From: Lachnospiraceae bacterium
GTDB taxonomy: Bacteria; Bacillota; Clostridia; Lachnospirales; Lachnospiraceae
Reading direction: 5' to 3'
DNA length: 45,404 nucleotides
Assembly (NCBI GenBank): GCA_017483735.1
Contig: JAFUVF010000064.1
Span: 1-45,404 of the forward strand
The first letter of the stretch is position 1, and each line of letters opens with the position of its first letter. Under the pieces are notes generated by a model. It saw only the letters and a program-made list of their open reading frames with translations. It was not told the DNA's origin and did no database searches. Below, one piece after another: positions 29,601 through 38,240 of this stretch. The position numbers and the translations under genes are program-made.

Positions 29601-31301
29601 TTATGAGTTTGTATATATTTCCAGAAGCTTCCAGATATTCGGAATGCCGTAGCCCAGACGCCATGTGCCGGCTCCGGCTATTTCCCTTGCCCTCATCACA
29701 TTAAGCTTTGCGCTTATGGACTCCTCATCCTCTATCCACATCTGATACAACGCATTTCCGGAGGTCCACTCCACATAATTCTGACCCGTGGTCTCATCCC
29801 ACTCCTTTGTTGCGGAAAGCCTCCCCAACAGCTCATAGAGATTGTTCATTGTAATGTATTGCCCCGACACATCAGACCCTTCCGTCTTCCACTGCATCAT
29901 ATATAACGGCAGTGCATTTATGACCTTTTCCTTCGGTACCTCCAGAAGCGTTCTGTCGAGTCCGTTTGCAACATAATCAAGGCTGGCAACGCTTCCGGCA
30001 TCGTTGCTCCATCTGCCGTGCTCATCATACCCCATTATTATCACATAATCCAGAATCTCTCCCTGAATGTCCAGTCTGTAATAATCGTTAAAATTCATCG
30101 GAACATAATTGTCTACGGAAAGTATCAGGCTTCTGCTCCTGCACGCCACTGAAAGCTCCCTGAGAAACTGAACGTAATGAACTCCCATCTCCTGCGTTAC
30201 CGACTCAAAGTCAATATTTATACCGTCCGCCCCGCTGCTCTCCGCCGCAGAAATTATGTTGTTCACGAGATTTCTTCTTATGGAGGTATGTGAAAGCACA
30301 TACATCTCGTCTATCTCAGTCTTAGTCTCATTCCTGTAATTAAAATCGTCCGCACAAAGCCATACCTGCGCCCCCTTTGCGTGCGCCGCATTCACATACG
30401 CCGACGAAGCAAAGTTTCTGACGTTTCCTTCATTGTCCGTAAGAGAAACCCAGGTAGGCACCACAATATTCACTCCGGGCGCATTATTAAGCTCATCCAA
30501 CAGAGTGTCATTCCCCCCTGCACCTCCTATAGCGTGAAAGGACAGATTTATCCTCCCCGGATAGGAGATTGAAGGATACTCCGGCGCAGTAGAAGTATCC
30601 ACAGCCTCCGCAAGATTCTCCGTCAGAGACTCATTCAAATGCTTATTCTCGATATACCCTATCATCGCATCATCAGTAATGACCTTGCTCCATTCCTCCA
30701 TTCTTTCGAGGATTCTGACATTATCCCCCTTGTCCACATCCTCCAGAACAGGGCTCTTTACACCGCCTAATTTCCTTATGGCAGATTTTTTTGCTACCGT
30801 GGCCCTTTCGCCGCTTTCATCCGGAGTAACATAGTGAATCCTGTATTCATAGACTGCCGGTGTCCTTCCGCAGTATTTAGCCGCATAGTCCGATGCTACA
30901 TACAAAACGTCCCCTTCCTTAAAGCATATTGTATATCCGGCCTTCTGCTCTCCAGAGGCGTCCGAAAAGACCTCCGAATCAAAGCCTGCTGCCACAGTAT
31001 CATATGCATCCGTATACAAAAGGAGCCCTTCGTTTTCATCCTCATAGAATATTTCGCTCAAATATTCATGGATCATATCCAATGGAAGATATATCTCTCC
31101 CCCCTTCATGCGTGCAACGTAGTCTATCCTCTCGTCCCCGAAGATCACAGCATATTCTCCGTCATTTATGCCGTAATACTCCTTTATGTCAGCCCGTTCC
31201 ATAGAATACGAGTATCTGTCGAAATAAAATTTTGCAAACAGCCCGCCCCCGATAAATATTATCAATAGAAGAGCTATCAGCACCGGAATCATTCTTTTCA
31301 T
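29601..31301 (-). CDS. Membrane-anchored GH18-type protein with SH3-like region (YaaH-like)
   Basis: The 566-residue protein has an N-terminal anchor (VLIALLLIIFIGGGLFAKF). A copper-amine-oxidase-N-like region, residues 45-150, is rich in IYLPLDMI-type strands. An SH3b-like part follows at 165-220 (RKLGGVKSPVLEDVDKGDNVRILE). A GH18 TIM barrel spans 245-566 with catalytic-motif DGINIDFES (359-367). Here the second Asp of the usual DxxDxDxE is Asn362 and the acid Glu366 is kept, as in YaaH-like spore germination hydrolases. It likely acts on cell-wall glycan. A large palindrome lies upstream of its start. Confidence 0.82.
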   Translation of the reverse strand: MKRMIPVLIALLLIIFIGGGLFAKFYFDRYSYSMERADIKEYYGINDGEYAVIFGDERIDYVARMKGGEIYLPLDMIHEYLSEIFYEDENEGLLLYTDAYDTVAAGFDSEVFSDASGEQKAGYTICFKEGDVLYVASDYAAKYCGRTPAVYEYRIHYVTPDESGERATVAKKSAIRKLGGVKSPVLEDVDKGDNVRILERMEEWSKVITDDAMIGYIENKHLNESLTENLAEAVDTSTAPEYPSISYPGRINLSFHAIGGAGGNDTLLDELNNAPGVNIVVPTWVSLTDNEGNVRNFASSAYVNAAHAKGAQVWLCADDFNYRNETKTEIDEMYVLSHTSIRRNLVNNIISAAESSGADGINIDFESVTQEMGVHYVQFLRELSVACRSRSLILSVDNYVPMNFNDYYRLDIQGEILDYVIIMGYDEHGRWSNDAGSVASLDYVANGLDRTLLEVPKEKVINALPLYMMQWKTEGSDVSGQYITMNNLYELLGRLSATKEWDETTGQNYVEWTSGNALYQMWIEDEESISAKLNVMRAREIAGAGTWRLGYGIPNIWKLLEIYTNS

Positions 31302-31331
31302 AAATATTACCTTTCATATAACAAATAACAA

Positions 31332-31384
31332 GCGGTGTGCGGGTCCGGGGGTTCCCGGACCCATATATATTTATACCACACCGC
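31332..31384. repeat. Nested perfect palindrome upstream of the GH18 gene
   Basis: Inner arms are GGGTCCGGG (31341-31349) and CCCGGACCC (31354-31362). Outer arms are GCGGTGTG (31332-31339) and CACACCGC (31377-31384). Both arm pairs are perfect. It lies about 30 bases before the GH18 start codon, so it would fall in or just before the leader of that gene. Confidence 0.65.
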
Positions 31385-31888
31385 CCCCTTTAAGTCATCA
31401 CCAAAATTTTACACGCCGGTTTACGGAACAATATCCATCAGAGAGGCTGCCTCACAGGATACCGGCAGATACTGACACGGCTTCGACCAAAAGGAATGCG
31501 ATATGACCTTGACGAAAGCTTCCGTAATGCTGTGCATTCCGCAGTTCATTCAGTGTATGTGTGAATATTTATATGGACCAAATGCGCACTTTTTCATAAC
31601 GCTTGTAAGGCATTTACATATTACGGCAATAGTAAATACAAGTTGTAACAAAATATAAATTGTCGGAAAAAGAAGCGATCTGCTTCAAAAAAATAAAAGA
31701 TAATGACCCGGTCTGCTACCTGAGTCCCCTTTCCGCATCATAACGTGGAAAACTTCCGTCTTTTTCTTTATACACCATTTAAAGAGGCTTTTCAAGCCCC
31801 AATCGGTTCACATTTCGTGAATTTACGGGCTTTGAGACCTCCCTGCCGGCAAAAAATAAAAATATCATAAAACTTACGCTTACGGTTC

Positions 31889-31915
31889 TTGACTTACCAC
31901 ATATAAGAGTATAAT
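31889..31915 (+). promoter_or_regulatory. Likely mecA promoter
   Basis: TTGACT (31889-31894) and TATAAT (31910-31915) have a 15-bp spacer, shorter than ideal. The mecA start follows about 27 bases later with only a weak ACGGAT before it. Confidence 0.45.
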
Positions 31916-31942
31916 ATTAGTATACTTAAATCGGTAACGGAT

Positions 31943-32662
31943 ATGAAGATAGAAAAGCTGAGTGACAAACAGATTCGGTGTACCCTCACAAGGGACGATC
32001 TCATAGACAGGCGTATCAAGCTGTCCGAGCTCGCCTACGGCACAGAAAAGGCCAAGGCGCTGTTCAGGGAGCTTATTCAGCAGGCCAATTTTGAATTCGG
32101 TTTCGAGGCGGAGGATATCCCTCTTATGGTGGAGGCGATCCCCCTAAGCTCCGAGAGCCTTATTCTCATTGTCACAAAGGTGGATGATCCAGACGAGCTG
32201 GACACCCGCTTTTCACGCTTTACCGGGTATGACGGCGATGATGATTTTGATGATGACGATTTCGATGATGAAGACGGCGATGATGAAGTCATGGATTTGT
32301 TCCGGCGTTTCAAGGGAAATGATGCTCAGGATGCCGCAAAACAGCGCCTTGATTCCGATGCCGACAATGATTTCAGAACCTTTGTCTTTGAGATGCCCAC
32401 ACTCCAGCAGGTAATGGAGATTGCAAAGGTCGTTTCGTCATACTATAAAGGAGAGAGCGTTCTTTACAAGGACAACCGCTATGACGTTTATATCCTTGCA
32501 CTTTCCCAGAACGGAACCGACAGGAACGCATTCGAACGTGTATGCAATACAGTTTCCGAATACGGAAAAATCAGACGTACCGAGGAAGCCACCCTCTCCT
32601 ATATGAACGAGCATTTTGATGTACTCGTTTCAAAGGATGCATTGAAAAAGCTCGCAGTATAG
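31943..32662 (+). CDS. mecA: Adaptor protein MecA with acidic linker
   Basis: The 239-residue protein has the MecA N-terminal domain (MKIEKLSDKQIRCTLTRDDLIDR, LFRELIQQANFEFGF) and the C-terminal ClpC-binding domain (FVFEMPTLQQVMEIAKVV, LYKDNRYDVYILAL, FERVCNTVSEYG). MecA brings substrates such as ComK to ClpCP. Between the domains, residues 97-118 are almost only Asp, Glu and Gly with Phe, which is unusual. The stop is three bases from the stop of the convergent DUF1858 gene. Confidence 0.88.
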   Translation: MKIEKLSDKQIRCTLTRDDLIDRRIKLSELAYGTEKAKALFRELIQQANFEFGFEAEDIPLMVEAIPLSSESLILIVTKVDDPDELDTRFSRFTGYDGDDDFDDDDFDDEDGDDEVMDLFRRFKGNDAQDAAKQRLDSDADNDFRTFVFEMPTLQQVMEIAKVVSSYYKGESVLYKDNRYDVYILALSQNGTDRNAFERVCNTVSEYGKIRRTEEATLSYMNEHFDVLVSKDALKKLAV

Positions 32663-32665
32663 TTC

Positions 32666-32878
32666 TTACTGTGCCTGCGCATCCTTCATATTTTCATCAA
32701 TATACTCCATAAGCTCATCAATATCTATGCCATGCACCATTGCAGCCTCCTCCAGGCTTTCGCCCTGCGAAGCCGGACATCCCAGACAGTGAAGCCCTGC
32801 GCTCATAAGCGTCGGCACCACCTCCGGATTGGTCATAAGTATCTCCGCTATCGTCATATCCTTTGTAATTGCGCTCAT
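32666..32878 (-). CDS. DUF1858 hybrid-cluster-associated redox disulfide protein
   Basis: The 70-residue protein starts at ATG 32878 ([20 protein letters not shown]), after GGAGG. The DUF1858 family pattern shows T.AEIL..NPEV.P.LM.AGL-HC.GCPAS. Cys31 and Cys34 form the CxxC redox pair in HCLGCPA. The C-terminal helix has [18 protein letters not shown]. The function in this family is poorly known; it often travels with hybrid-cluster and iron-sulfur proteins. The longer upstream frame is a shadow. Confidence 0.85.
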   Translation of the reverse strand: MSAITKDMTIAEILMTNPEVVPTLMSAGLHCLGCPASQGESLEEAAMVHGIDIDELMEYIDENMKDAQAQ

Positions 32879-32936
32879 ATTCATCCTCCGTAAATATATA
32901 TTTGAACCGTTGCTGCGGACTATTCCGCTATCAATC

Positions 32937-32966
32937 ATCATAGCAGTAATTTGTTCCAATGTCCAA
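32937..32966 (-). promoter_or_regulatory. Promoter of the DUF1858 gene
   Basis: TTGGAC (32966-32961) and TATGAT (32942-32937) with TGC before it have an 18-bp spacer. A short GCGGA/TCCGC hairpin lies in the leader. Confidence 0.5.
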
Positions 32967-33010
32967 TATGTACATATAAAAATTTCGTAAAGTCCCCAAA
33001 AACCGCCCCT

Positions 33011-33067
33011 TTGTACCAAAAAAAGTACACAAGAAATCTTGACGTAACGGGGGCATTTTCGTATAAT
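33011..33067 (+). promoter_or_regulatory. Pyruvate formate-lyase promoter with upstream palindrome
   Basis: TTGACG (33039-33044) and TATAAT (33062-33067) have a 17-bp spacer. Directly upstream, TTGTAC (33011-33016) and GTACACAA (33025-33032) form an imperfect inverted repeat around an A-run. This could be a regulator site, but its spacing does not fit the Rex operator. The leader of about 68 nt ends with AGGAGG before pflB. Confidence 0.65.
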
Positions 33068-33140
33068 ATGCATAAGAATTAACGGAAACGAAGATTCTCA
33101 AAACAATCAATTTTTCAAATCATTTAGGAGGCACATTTCA

Positions 33141-35180
33141 ATGAGAGACGAATGGAAAGATTTTGTCCCCGGAAAATGGGACAGAGAAGTCAATGTTCGT
33201 GACTTCATCCAGAGAAACTATCATCCCTATGACGGCGATGAGAGCTTCCTCGCAGGACCCACTCAGAACACCAAGGATCTTTGGGCACAGGTGCTCGATC
33301 TTCAGAAGCTCGAGCGTGAAAGAGGCGGCGTTGTTGATATGGACACCAAGGTTGTATCCACCATCACTTCCCACGGCCCCGGATACCTTGACAAGAATAA
33401 GGAGACCATCGTAGGTTTCCAGACTGACAAGCCTTTCAAGCGTTCACTCCAGCCCTACGGCGGTATCCGTATGGCAGAGAAGGCCTGCTCCGACAACGGC
33501 TACGAGGTAGATCCCGAGATTTCCGAGTTCTTTACCACACACAGAAAGACTCACAACGCAGGCTGCTTCGATGCTTACAATCCTGAGATGAGAGCATGCC
33601 GTTCTTCACACATCATTACCGGACTTCCCGATGCATACGGCAGAGGACGTATCATAGGCGACTACAGAAGAGTAGCTCTCTACGGTATCGACAGACTTAT
33701 TGAGGACAAGGAGGAGCAGAAGGCTTCCACCGGACGTGTTATGACTGATGACGTTATCCGTCTCCGTGAAGAGATTTCCGAGCAGATTGTTGCTCTCAAG
33801 CTCATGAAGGAAATGGCTGCTTCCTATGGCTGCGATATCAGCAAGCCCGCTAAGAACGTTCAGGAAGCTATCCAGTGGACCTACTTCGGATATCTCTGCT
33901 CCGTAAAGGAACAGAACGGTGCGGCAATGTCCCTTGGACGTACATCCACCTTCCTTGATGTATACGCAGAGAGAGACCTCGCAAACGGCACCTTCACTGA
34001 GGAGCAGATTCAGGAGTTCGTAGACCACTTCATTATGAAGCTTCGCTGCGTAAAGTTTGCGCGTACTCCCGAGTACAACTCAATCTTCGCAGGCGATCCC
34101 GTATGGGTTACCGAGTCACTCGGCGGCGTAGGCGTTGACGGACGTCATATGGTTTCCAAGATGAGCTTCCGTTATCTCCACACCCTTGAGAACCTTGGCG
34201 CTTCACCCGAACCCAACCTTACCGTTCTCTGGTCCACCAGACTTCCCGAGGGCTGGAAGAAGTATTGTGCAAAGATTTCCATTACCACATCTTCCATCCA
34301 GTACGAGAATGATGACCTTATGAGAGTTGTTCACGGCGATGATTACGGTATCGCATGCTGCGTATCCTCCATGGTTATCGGTAAGGAAATGCAGTTCTTC
34401 GGCGCAAGAGCTAACCTTGCAAAGTGTCTCCTCTACGCTCTCAACGGAGGTGTTGACGAGGTTACCAAGAAGCAGGTTGGTCCCAAGTATCGTCCTGTTG
34501 TAGGCGATGTGCTTGATTATGACGATGTAATGGGCAAGTTTATGGATATGATGGAGTGGCAGGCAGATGTATATGTAAACACTCTCAACATCATCCACTA
34601 TATGCATGACAAGTACTGCTATGAGAGAGCAGAGATGGCTCTTCATGACAAGAACGTAAAGAGATACTTCGCTACCGGTATTGCAGGTCTCTCCATAGTT
34701 GCAGATTCCCTCTCCGCTATCAAGTATGCAAAGGTTGAGGTTATTCGTGACGAGGACGGCATCATCACAGACTTCAAGACCACAGGCGAGTTCCCTAAGT
34801 ATGGTAATGATGATGACAGAGTTGATGACATCGCACAGGAGATCGTTCACAAGTTCATGACCGCCGTAAGACGTCATCACACCTACAGGAACGGTGTTCC
34901 CACCACTTCCATACTTACAATCACTTCCAACGTTACCTACGGTAAGGCAACCGGAAACACTCCCGACGGACGTAGAAAGGGACAGCCTTTCGCTCCCGGA
35001 GCTAACCCGATGCACGGACGTGATACCCACGGTGCGGTTGCATCCCTCTCCTCTGTATCCAAGCTTCCGTTCAATGATGCACAGGATGGTATCTCCAATA
35101 CCTTTACCATCATTCCAGGCGCTCTCGGCAAAGAGGACAAGGTATTTGCAGGCGACATCGAGCTTGATTTAAATAAGTAA
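33141..35180 (+). CDS. pflB: Pyruvate formate-lyase, catalytic subunit lacking the glycyl-radical domain
   Basis: PFL converts pyruvate and CoA to acetyl-CoA and formate. The 679-residue chain has the usual PFL core with the catalytic pair Cys406-Cys407 in GIACCVSSM. It has [21 protein letters not shown] and [22 protein letters not shown], the standard C-terminal barrel part. It stops right after [19 protein letters not shown], where typical enzymes of about 750 residues go on into the glycyl-radical domain. That domain is encoded separately at 35428. AGGAGG precedes the start. The codons are strongly biased, as in a highly expressed gene. Confidence 0.95.
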   Translation: MRDEWKDFVPGKWDREVNVRDFIQRNYHPYDGDESFLAGPTQNTKDLWAQVLDLQKLERERGGVVDMDTKVVSTITSHGPGYLDKNKETIVGFQTDKPFKRSLQPYGGIRMAEKACSDNGYEVDPEISEFFTTHRKTHNAGCFDAYNPEMRACRSSHIITGLPDAYGRGRIIGDYRRVALYGIDRLIEDKEEQKASTGRVMTDDVIRLREEISEQIVALKLMKEMAASYGCDISKPAKNVQEAIQWTYFGYLCSVKEQNGAAMSLGRTSTFLDVYAERDLANGTFTEEQIQEFVDHFIMKLRCVKFARTPEYNSIFAGDPVWVTESLGGVGVDGRHMVSKMSFRYLHTLENLGASPEPNLTVLWSTRLPEGWKKYCAKISITTSSIQYENDDLMRVVHGDDYGIACCVSSMVIGKEMQFFGARANLAKCLLYALNGGVDEVTKKQVGPKYRPVVGDVLDYDDVMGKFMDMMEWQADVYVNTLNIIHYMHDKYCYERAEMALHDKNVKRYFATGIAGLSIVADSLSAIKYAKVEVIRDEDGIITDFKTTGEFPKYGNDDDRVDDIAQEIVHKFMTAVRRHHTYRNGVPTTSILTITSNVTYGKATGNTPDGRRKGQPFAPGANPMHGRDTHGAVASLSSVSKLPFNDAQDGISNTFTIIPGALGKEDKVFAGDIELDLNK

Positions 35181-35199
35181 GTTAGGAGGACACGCTGCA

Positions 35200-35400
35200 A
35201 TGGAAAACAGCTCACAGATTGATGATCTTGTAAAAATGCTGGACTCCGGCATGATGAATGGAGTTGGACATGTAAATGTCGACACAGATGAATCAGCCGG
35301 CTCCAAGAGCGTCCAGACGATGGGTTGCACCGACTGCTCAAGAACCCCTCTTGCTTGCAGTGTGCCCACCCTTCATCAGGGCTTAGATGACTACAGATAA
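35200..35400 (+). CDS. Small glycyl-radical-domain paralogue with Cys-rich tail, between the PFL subunits
   Basis: The 66-residue protein has its own AGGAGG ribosome binding site and lies 19 bases after pflB. Residues 6-28 (QIDDLVKMLDSGMMNGVGHVNVD) align with residues 9-31 of the radical subunit ([23 protein letters not shown]). After that the sequence changes to a tail with TMGCTDCSRTPLAC (Cys43, Cys46, Cys53), and no RVSGYA radical loop follows. I do not know this protein. It could be a docking decoy, assembly factor or redox partner that competes with or prepares the place of the radical subunit. Confidence 0.75.
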   Translation: MENSSQIDDLVKMLDSGMMNGVGHVNVDTDESAGSKSVQTMGCTDCSRTPLACSVPTLHQGLDDYR

Positions 35401-35427
35401 ACAATTTTTCAGAAGGAGGAAAATACA

Positions 35428-35676
35428 ATGGCTGCAGAAGCAAGCACAGCACAGGTTGATAACCTTGTATCATTATTGGATGGCTACGCTACCAAGGGCG
35501 GACACCACCTCAATGTAAATGTATTGAACAGAGATGTATTAAAGGATGCACAGGCTCATCCCGAGAATTATCCCCAGCTCACTATCCGTGTTTCCGGATA
35601 TGCGGTAAACTTCATCAAGCTTACCCCCGAGCAGCAGGCGGATGTAATCTCCCGTACATTCCACGAATCCATCTAA
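35428..35676 (+). CDS. Glycyl-radical subunit of split pyruvate formate-lyase (GrcA-like)
   Basis: The 82-residue protein equals the C-terminal domain of a normal [39 protein letters not shown] with the radical Gly57, and [13 protein letters not shown] at the end. AAGGAGG precedes its ATG. Stand-alone copies of this domain (E. coli YfiD/GrcA, a phage T4 protein) repair damaged PFL. Here the main subunit lacks the domain, so this protein must be a permanent subunit. A strong terminator follows. Confidence 0.93.
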   Translation: MAAEASTAQVDNLVSLLDGYATKGGHHLNVNVLNRDVLKDAQAHPENYPQLTIRVSGYAVNFIKLTPEQQADVISRTFHESI

Positions 35677-35701
35677 TGACTAACGGGTTCTAATGTGATA
35701 T

Positions 35702-35735
35702 AATAAGGTCAGCGGTTTGCTGACCTTATTTTTTT
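35702..35735 (+). terminator. Terminator after the PFL radical subunit
   Basis: AATAAGGTCAGC and GCTGACCTTATT are perfect 12-bp arms with a five-base loop and seven Ts. Some read-through would supply pflA. Confidence 0.9.
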
Positions 35736-35750
35736 GAAAGGAATTGGAAT

Positions 35751-36533
35751 ATGAAAGGAAGAATACACTCGACTGAAAGCTTTGGCTCCGTGGACGGTCC
35801 CGGCATACGCTTCGTGGTGTTTGTAAAGGGCTGCCCCATGCGCTGTGCATATTGTCATAACCCCGATACTTGGGAAGCGACAGGCGGCACCGAAATGACC
35901 CCAGAGGAGCTTATGGAGATGTACGACAGAAACAAAAGCTTCTATACCAAGGGGGGCATAACTGTTACCGGCGGCGAGCCTCTTATGCAGATAGACTTCG
36001 TCACGGAGCTCTTTGCCTTAGCGAAGAAAAAGAATGTCCATACCTGCCTCGATACCTCCGGGATTGCTTTCAATCCCGATAACCCTGAGCTTATGAAGAA
36101 ATTTGATGCTCTTATGGAGGTAACGGATCTTGTGATGCTGGACATAAAGCATATAGACCCGGAAAAGCATCTGGATCTCGTAAAGCAGCCCAACACAAAT
36201 ATTCTGAAATTTGCCGCATATCTGGACGAAAAAAATGTCGATATGTGGATACGCCATGTGGTGGTTCCGGGGTGGACGGATGATGACAAATATCTGTATG
36301 AGCTTGGTTATTTCATAGGTCAATTTAAGAATTTAAAGGCTCTGGATGCGCTTCCCTATCACACTATGGGAAAGAAAAAATATGATGAGCTTGGAATCCC
36401 ATACCGCCTTGAGGGAGTACCGCAAATGGAACAGAAGGCGCTCCTCGAAAAAAAGCAGGTAATCATAAACGGCATCAAAAAGCGCCGTGAAGAGTTGGGG
36501 ATGCTAAAGAAGGATACTGCCTCGAATAATTAG
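35751..36533 (+). CDS. pflA: Pyruvate formate-lyase activating enzyme (radical SAM)
   Basis: The 260-residue enzyme uses S-adenosylmethionine and a [4Fe-4S] cluster to abstract a hydrogen from the PFL glycine. Cys28, Cys32 and Cys35 form the CxxxCxxC motif in GCPMRCAYCHNP. FGSVDGPGIRFVVF, ITVTGGEPLMQ and TCLDTSG are family signatures. Here its target is the small radical subunit rather than a PFL tail. AAAGGA precedes the start. Confidence 0.95.
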   Translation: MKGRIHSTESFGSVDGPGIRFVVFVKGCPMRCAYCHNPDTWEATGGTEMTPEELMEMYDRNKSFYTKGGITVTGGEPLMQIDFVTELFALAKKKNVHTCLDTSGIAFNPDNPELMKKFDALMEVTDLVMLDIKHIDPEKHLDLVKQPNTNILKFAAYLDEKNVDMWIRHVVVPGWTDDDKYLYELGYFIGQFKNLKALDALPYHTMGKKKYDELGIPYRLEGVPQMEQKALLEKKQVIINGIKKRREELGMLKKDTASNN

Positions 36534-36555
36534 ATGTATCTAACCAAAATTAGTT

Positions 36556-36584
36556 TTGTCTTATGCGTATATTTATATTATAAT
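36556..36584 (+). promoter_or_regulatory. Ferredoxin promoter
   Basis: TTGTCT (36556-36561) and TATAAT (36579-36584) have a 17-bp spacer, followed by AAAGGAGGAG before the ATG. Confidence 0.7.
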
Positions 36585-36649
36585 CGAAACAGATTGATAT
36601 ATATTTATCAAAGAGAGCGAAACATCTAATTATAAAGGAGGAGAAGAAA

Positions 36650-36820
36650 ATGGCATTTGTTATCAATGACGGTTGCTTACAGTGTGGCGCTTGTGCAGGT
36701 CAGTGTCCTGTCGGTGCTATATCAGAGGGAGACGGAAAGTACGAGATTGACCCCGATAAGTGCATAAGCTGCGGCGCTTGCGCAGGTATTTGTCCCGCAG
36801 GTGTAATCTCCGAGGGCTAA
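36650..36820 (+). CDS. 2[4Fe-4S] ferredoxin (56 aa)
   Basis: This 56-residue protein has two CxxCxxCxxxCP cluster motifs (Cys9, 12, 15, 19 and Cys38, 41, 44, 48), the clostridial ferredoxin pattern, with about 19 residues between them. It carries low-potential electrons in fermentation and may serve pflA. It has its own promoter and terminator. Confidence 0.95.
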   Translation: MAFVINDGCLQCGACAGQCPVGAISEGDGKYEIDPDKCISCGACAGICPAGVISEG

Positions 36821-36843
36821 GGAATTTAAGAACTCACAAACTG

Positions 36844-36872
36844 ACAGGTCGGCAAATTGCCGACCTGTTTTT
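36844..36872 (+). terminator. Terminator after ferredoxin
   Basis: ACAGGTCGGCA and TGCCGACCTGT are perfect 11-bp arms with a three-base loop and five Ts. Its end touches the dnaB stop codon on the other strand. Confidence 0.9.
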
Positions 36873-38226
36873 ATTCATTACTGTAGCTCTTCTGCTCCAG
36901 ATTTGCAAACTTCGTGTATTCAGGAAGCCACGCAAGCTTCACTGTACCAATAGGACCGTTCCTCTGCTTTGCGATGATTATCTCAGAGACTCCCTTATCC
37001 TTCGTATCCGGATGATAATAATCATCTCTGTAGATGAACATTACCACGTCCGCATCCTGCTCTATAGCCCCCGACTCACGCAAATCGGAAAGCATCGGGC
37101 GCTTATCCGGACGCTGCTCGACCGCACGATTGAGCTGTGACAATGCCAATACGGGCACATTGAGTTCTCTGGCAATTCCCTTCAGTGCCCTCGATATATC
37201 GGAAATCTCCTGCTGTCTGGAATCAGTCTTTCCGCTGCCTGTCATGAGCTGGATATAATCTATGATTATCATATCAAGCCCATATTCCAGCTTCATCTTT
37301 CTGCATTTGCTCCTAAGCTCTCCGATGGATATGCCGGGAGTATCGTCTATTATAAGCTTGGAACGCCCGATTTTGTCAGCGCTCTCTATGAGGTTCATCC
37401 AGTCCTCGTCATTTAGCTGACCCGTGCGGAGCTTCTGGGCATCCACGCTGGATTCCAGCGAAAACATACGGTTTATCAGCTGCTCCTTACTCATCTCAAG
37501 ACTGAATATCATAACAGGTGCTTTCTGCTTAAACGCCACATGCTGAGCAATATTTAATACAAAGGCCGTTTTTCCCATGGAGGGTCTCGCAGCGATGAGC
37601 ACAAGATCTGAGGGCTGCATTCCGGCGGTTCTGTAATCTAAATCCGTAAAGCCCGTAGCAACTCCCGTCACATAGCCGCTCTGCTTTGATGCCGCCTCTA
37701 TGCGGTTCATGGCATTCATAACGACAGTTTTTATCGGAGTGAAATCTCCGGTATTCCTTCTGGAAACCAGCTGGAATACCCTCTTTTCCGTATCTTCAAG
37801 TATGCTCTCCAGACTATCCTTCTCCTGATAACAGTTGTTGGATATATCGTTCATAAGATTGATAAGACGCCTTAAAACGGCCTTTTCCGAGACGATTCTC
37901 GCATAGGACTCCGCATTGGCGGAGGTCAGACCGGACATCATTATATCCTTTATGAATTCAACATTTGAAGCCTCCGGAGAAGTATCCTTCTCCTTCAGCT
38001 TATTCTGCAGAGTCACAATATCCACCGGGATGCCGTCATTGTTTAGCTCTACCATGGCATCAAAAACAATGCCATAGCGCCAATTTGAGAAATCCTCTCC
38101 CGAGATGATCTCCGACACTACGGCAATTTTGCTCTTATCCAGCAGCATTGCCCCGAGAACCGACTGTTCTGCTTCGTCGCTGTGGGGCATAATCTTTTTT
38201 AATGCATTCTCGTTTAATTCCGCCAT
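36871..38226 (-). CDS. dnaB: Replicative DNA helicase DnaB
   Basis: The 451-residue hexameric helicase has the N-terminal domain (PHSDEAEQSVLGAMLLD) and a RecA-like C-terminal domain. Walker A is ARPSMGKT (213-220), and MIIIDYIQLM is Walker B. LSQLNRAVEQRPDKRPMLSDLRESGAIEQDAD is a family hallmark. It follows rplI and gdpP as in B. subtilis, and its loader DnaI and DnaD are encoded elsewhere in the window. Confidence 0.97.
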   Translation of the reverse strand: MAELNENALKKIMPHSDEAEQSVLGAMLLDKSKIAVVSEIISGEDFSNWRYGIVFDAMVELNNDGIPVDIVTLQNKLKEKDTSPEASNVEFIKDIMMSGLTSANAESYARIVSEKAVLRRLINLMNDISNNCYQEKDSLESILEDTEKRVFQLVSRRNTGDFTPIKTVVMNAMNRIEAASKQSGYVTGVATGFTDLDYRTAGMQPSDLVLIAARPSMGKTAFVLNIAQHVAFKQKAPVMIFSLEMSKEQLINRMFSLESSVDAQKLRTGQLNDEDWMNLIESADKIGRSKLIIDDTPGISIGELRSKCRKMKLEYGLDMIIIDYIQLMTGSGKTDSRQQEISDISRALKGIARELNVPVLALSQLNRAVEQRPDKRPMLSDLRESGAIEQDADVVMFIYRDDYYHPDTKDKGVSEIIIAKQRNGPIGTVKLAWLPEYTKFANLEQKSYSNE

Positions 38227-38240
38227 ACAAAAACCTGCAA

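Larger units (their letters stand above)
31302..31942. other. 640-bp intergenic region with palindromes, no gene
   Basis: No coding frame is supported. The region holds the nested palindrome at 31332-31384. A 5-bp hairpin GAAGC/GCTTC lies near 31670-31690, with T-rich DNA after it on the minus strand. An imperfect palindrome lies near 31600-31645 (CTTGTA...TACAAG). A short GGCTT/AAGCC stem lies near 31785-31800. I checked by eye for purine, SAM, TPP, cyclic di-GMP, glycine and preQ1 motifs and saw no convincing match. The mecA promoter is at the right end. Confidence 0.4.

Noticed and set aside
31690..31745. Cyclic di-GMP or other riboswitch in the 31.4-31.9 kb gap
   Set aside because: A short stretch (CAGGTAGCAGACCGGG on minus) recalls part of the GEMM motif, but the required GGGCAAA-type core and first helix are missing.
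33011..33032. Rex operator at the PFL promoter
   Set aside because: TTGT and ACAA are 14 bases apart rather than 10, and the inner bases do not match the TTGTGAA...TTCACAA consensus.
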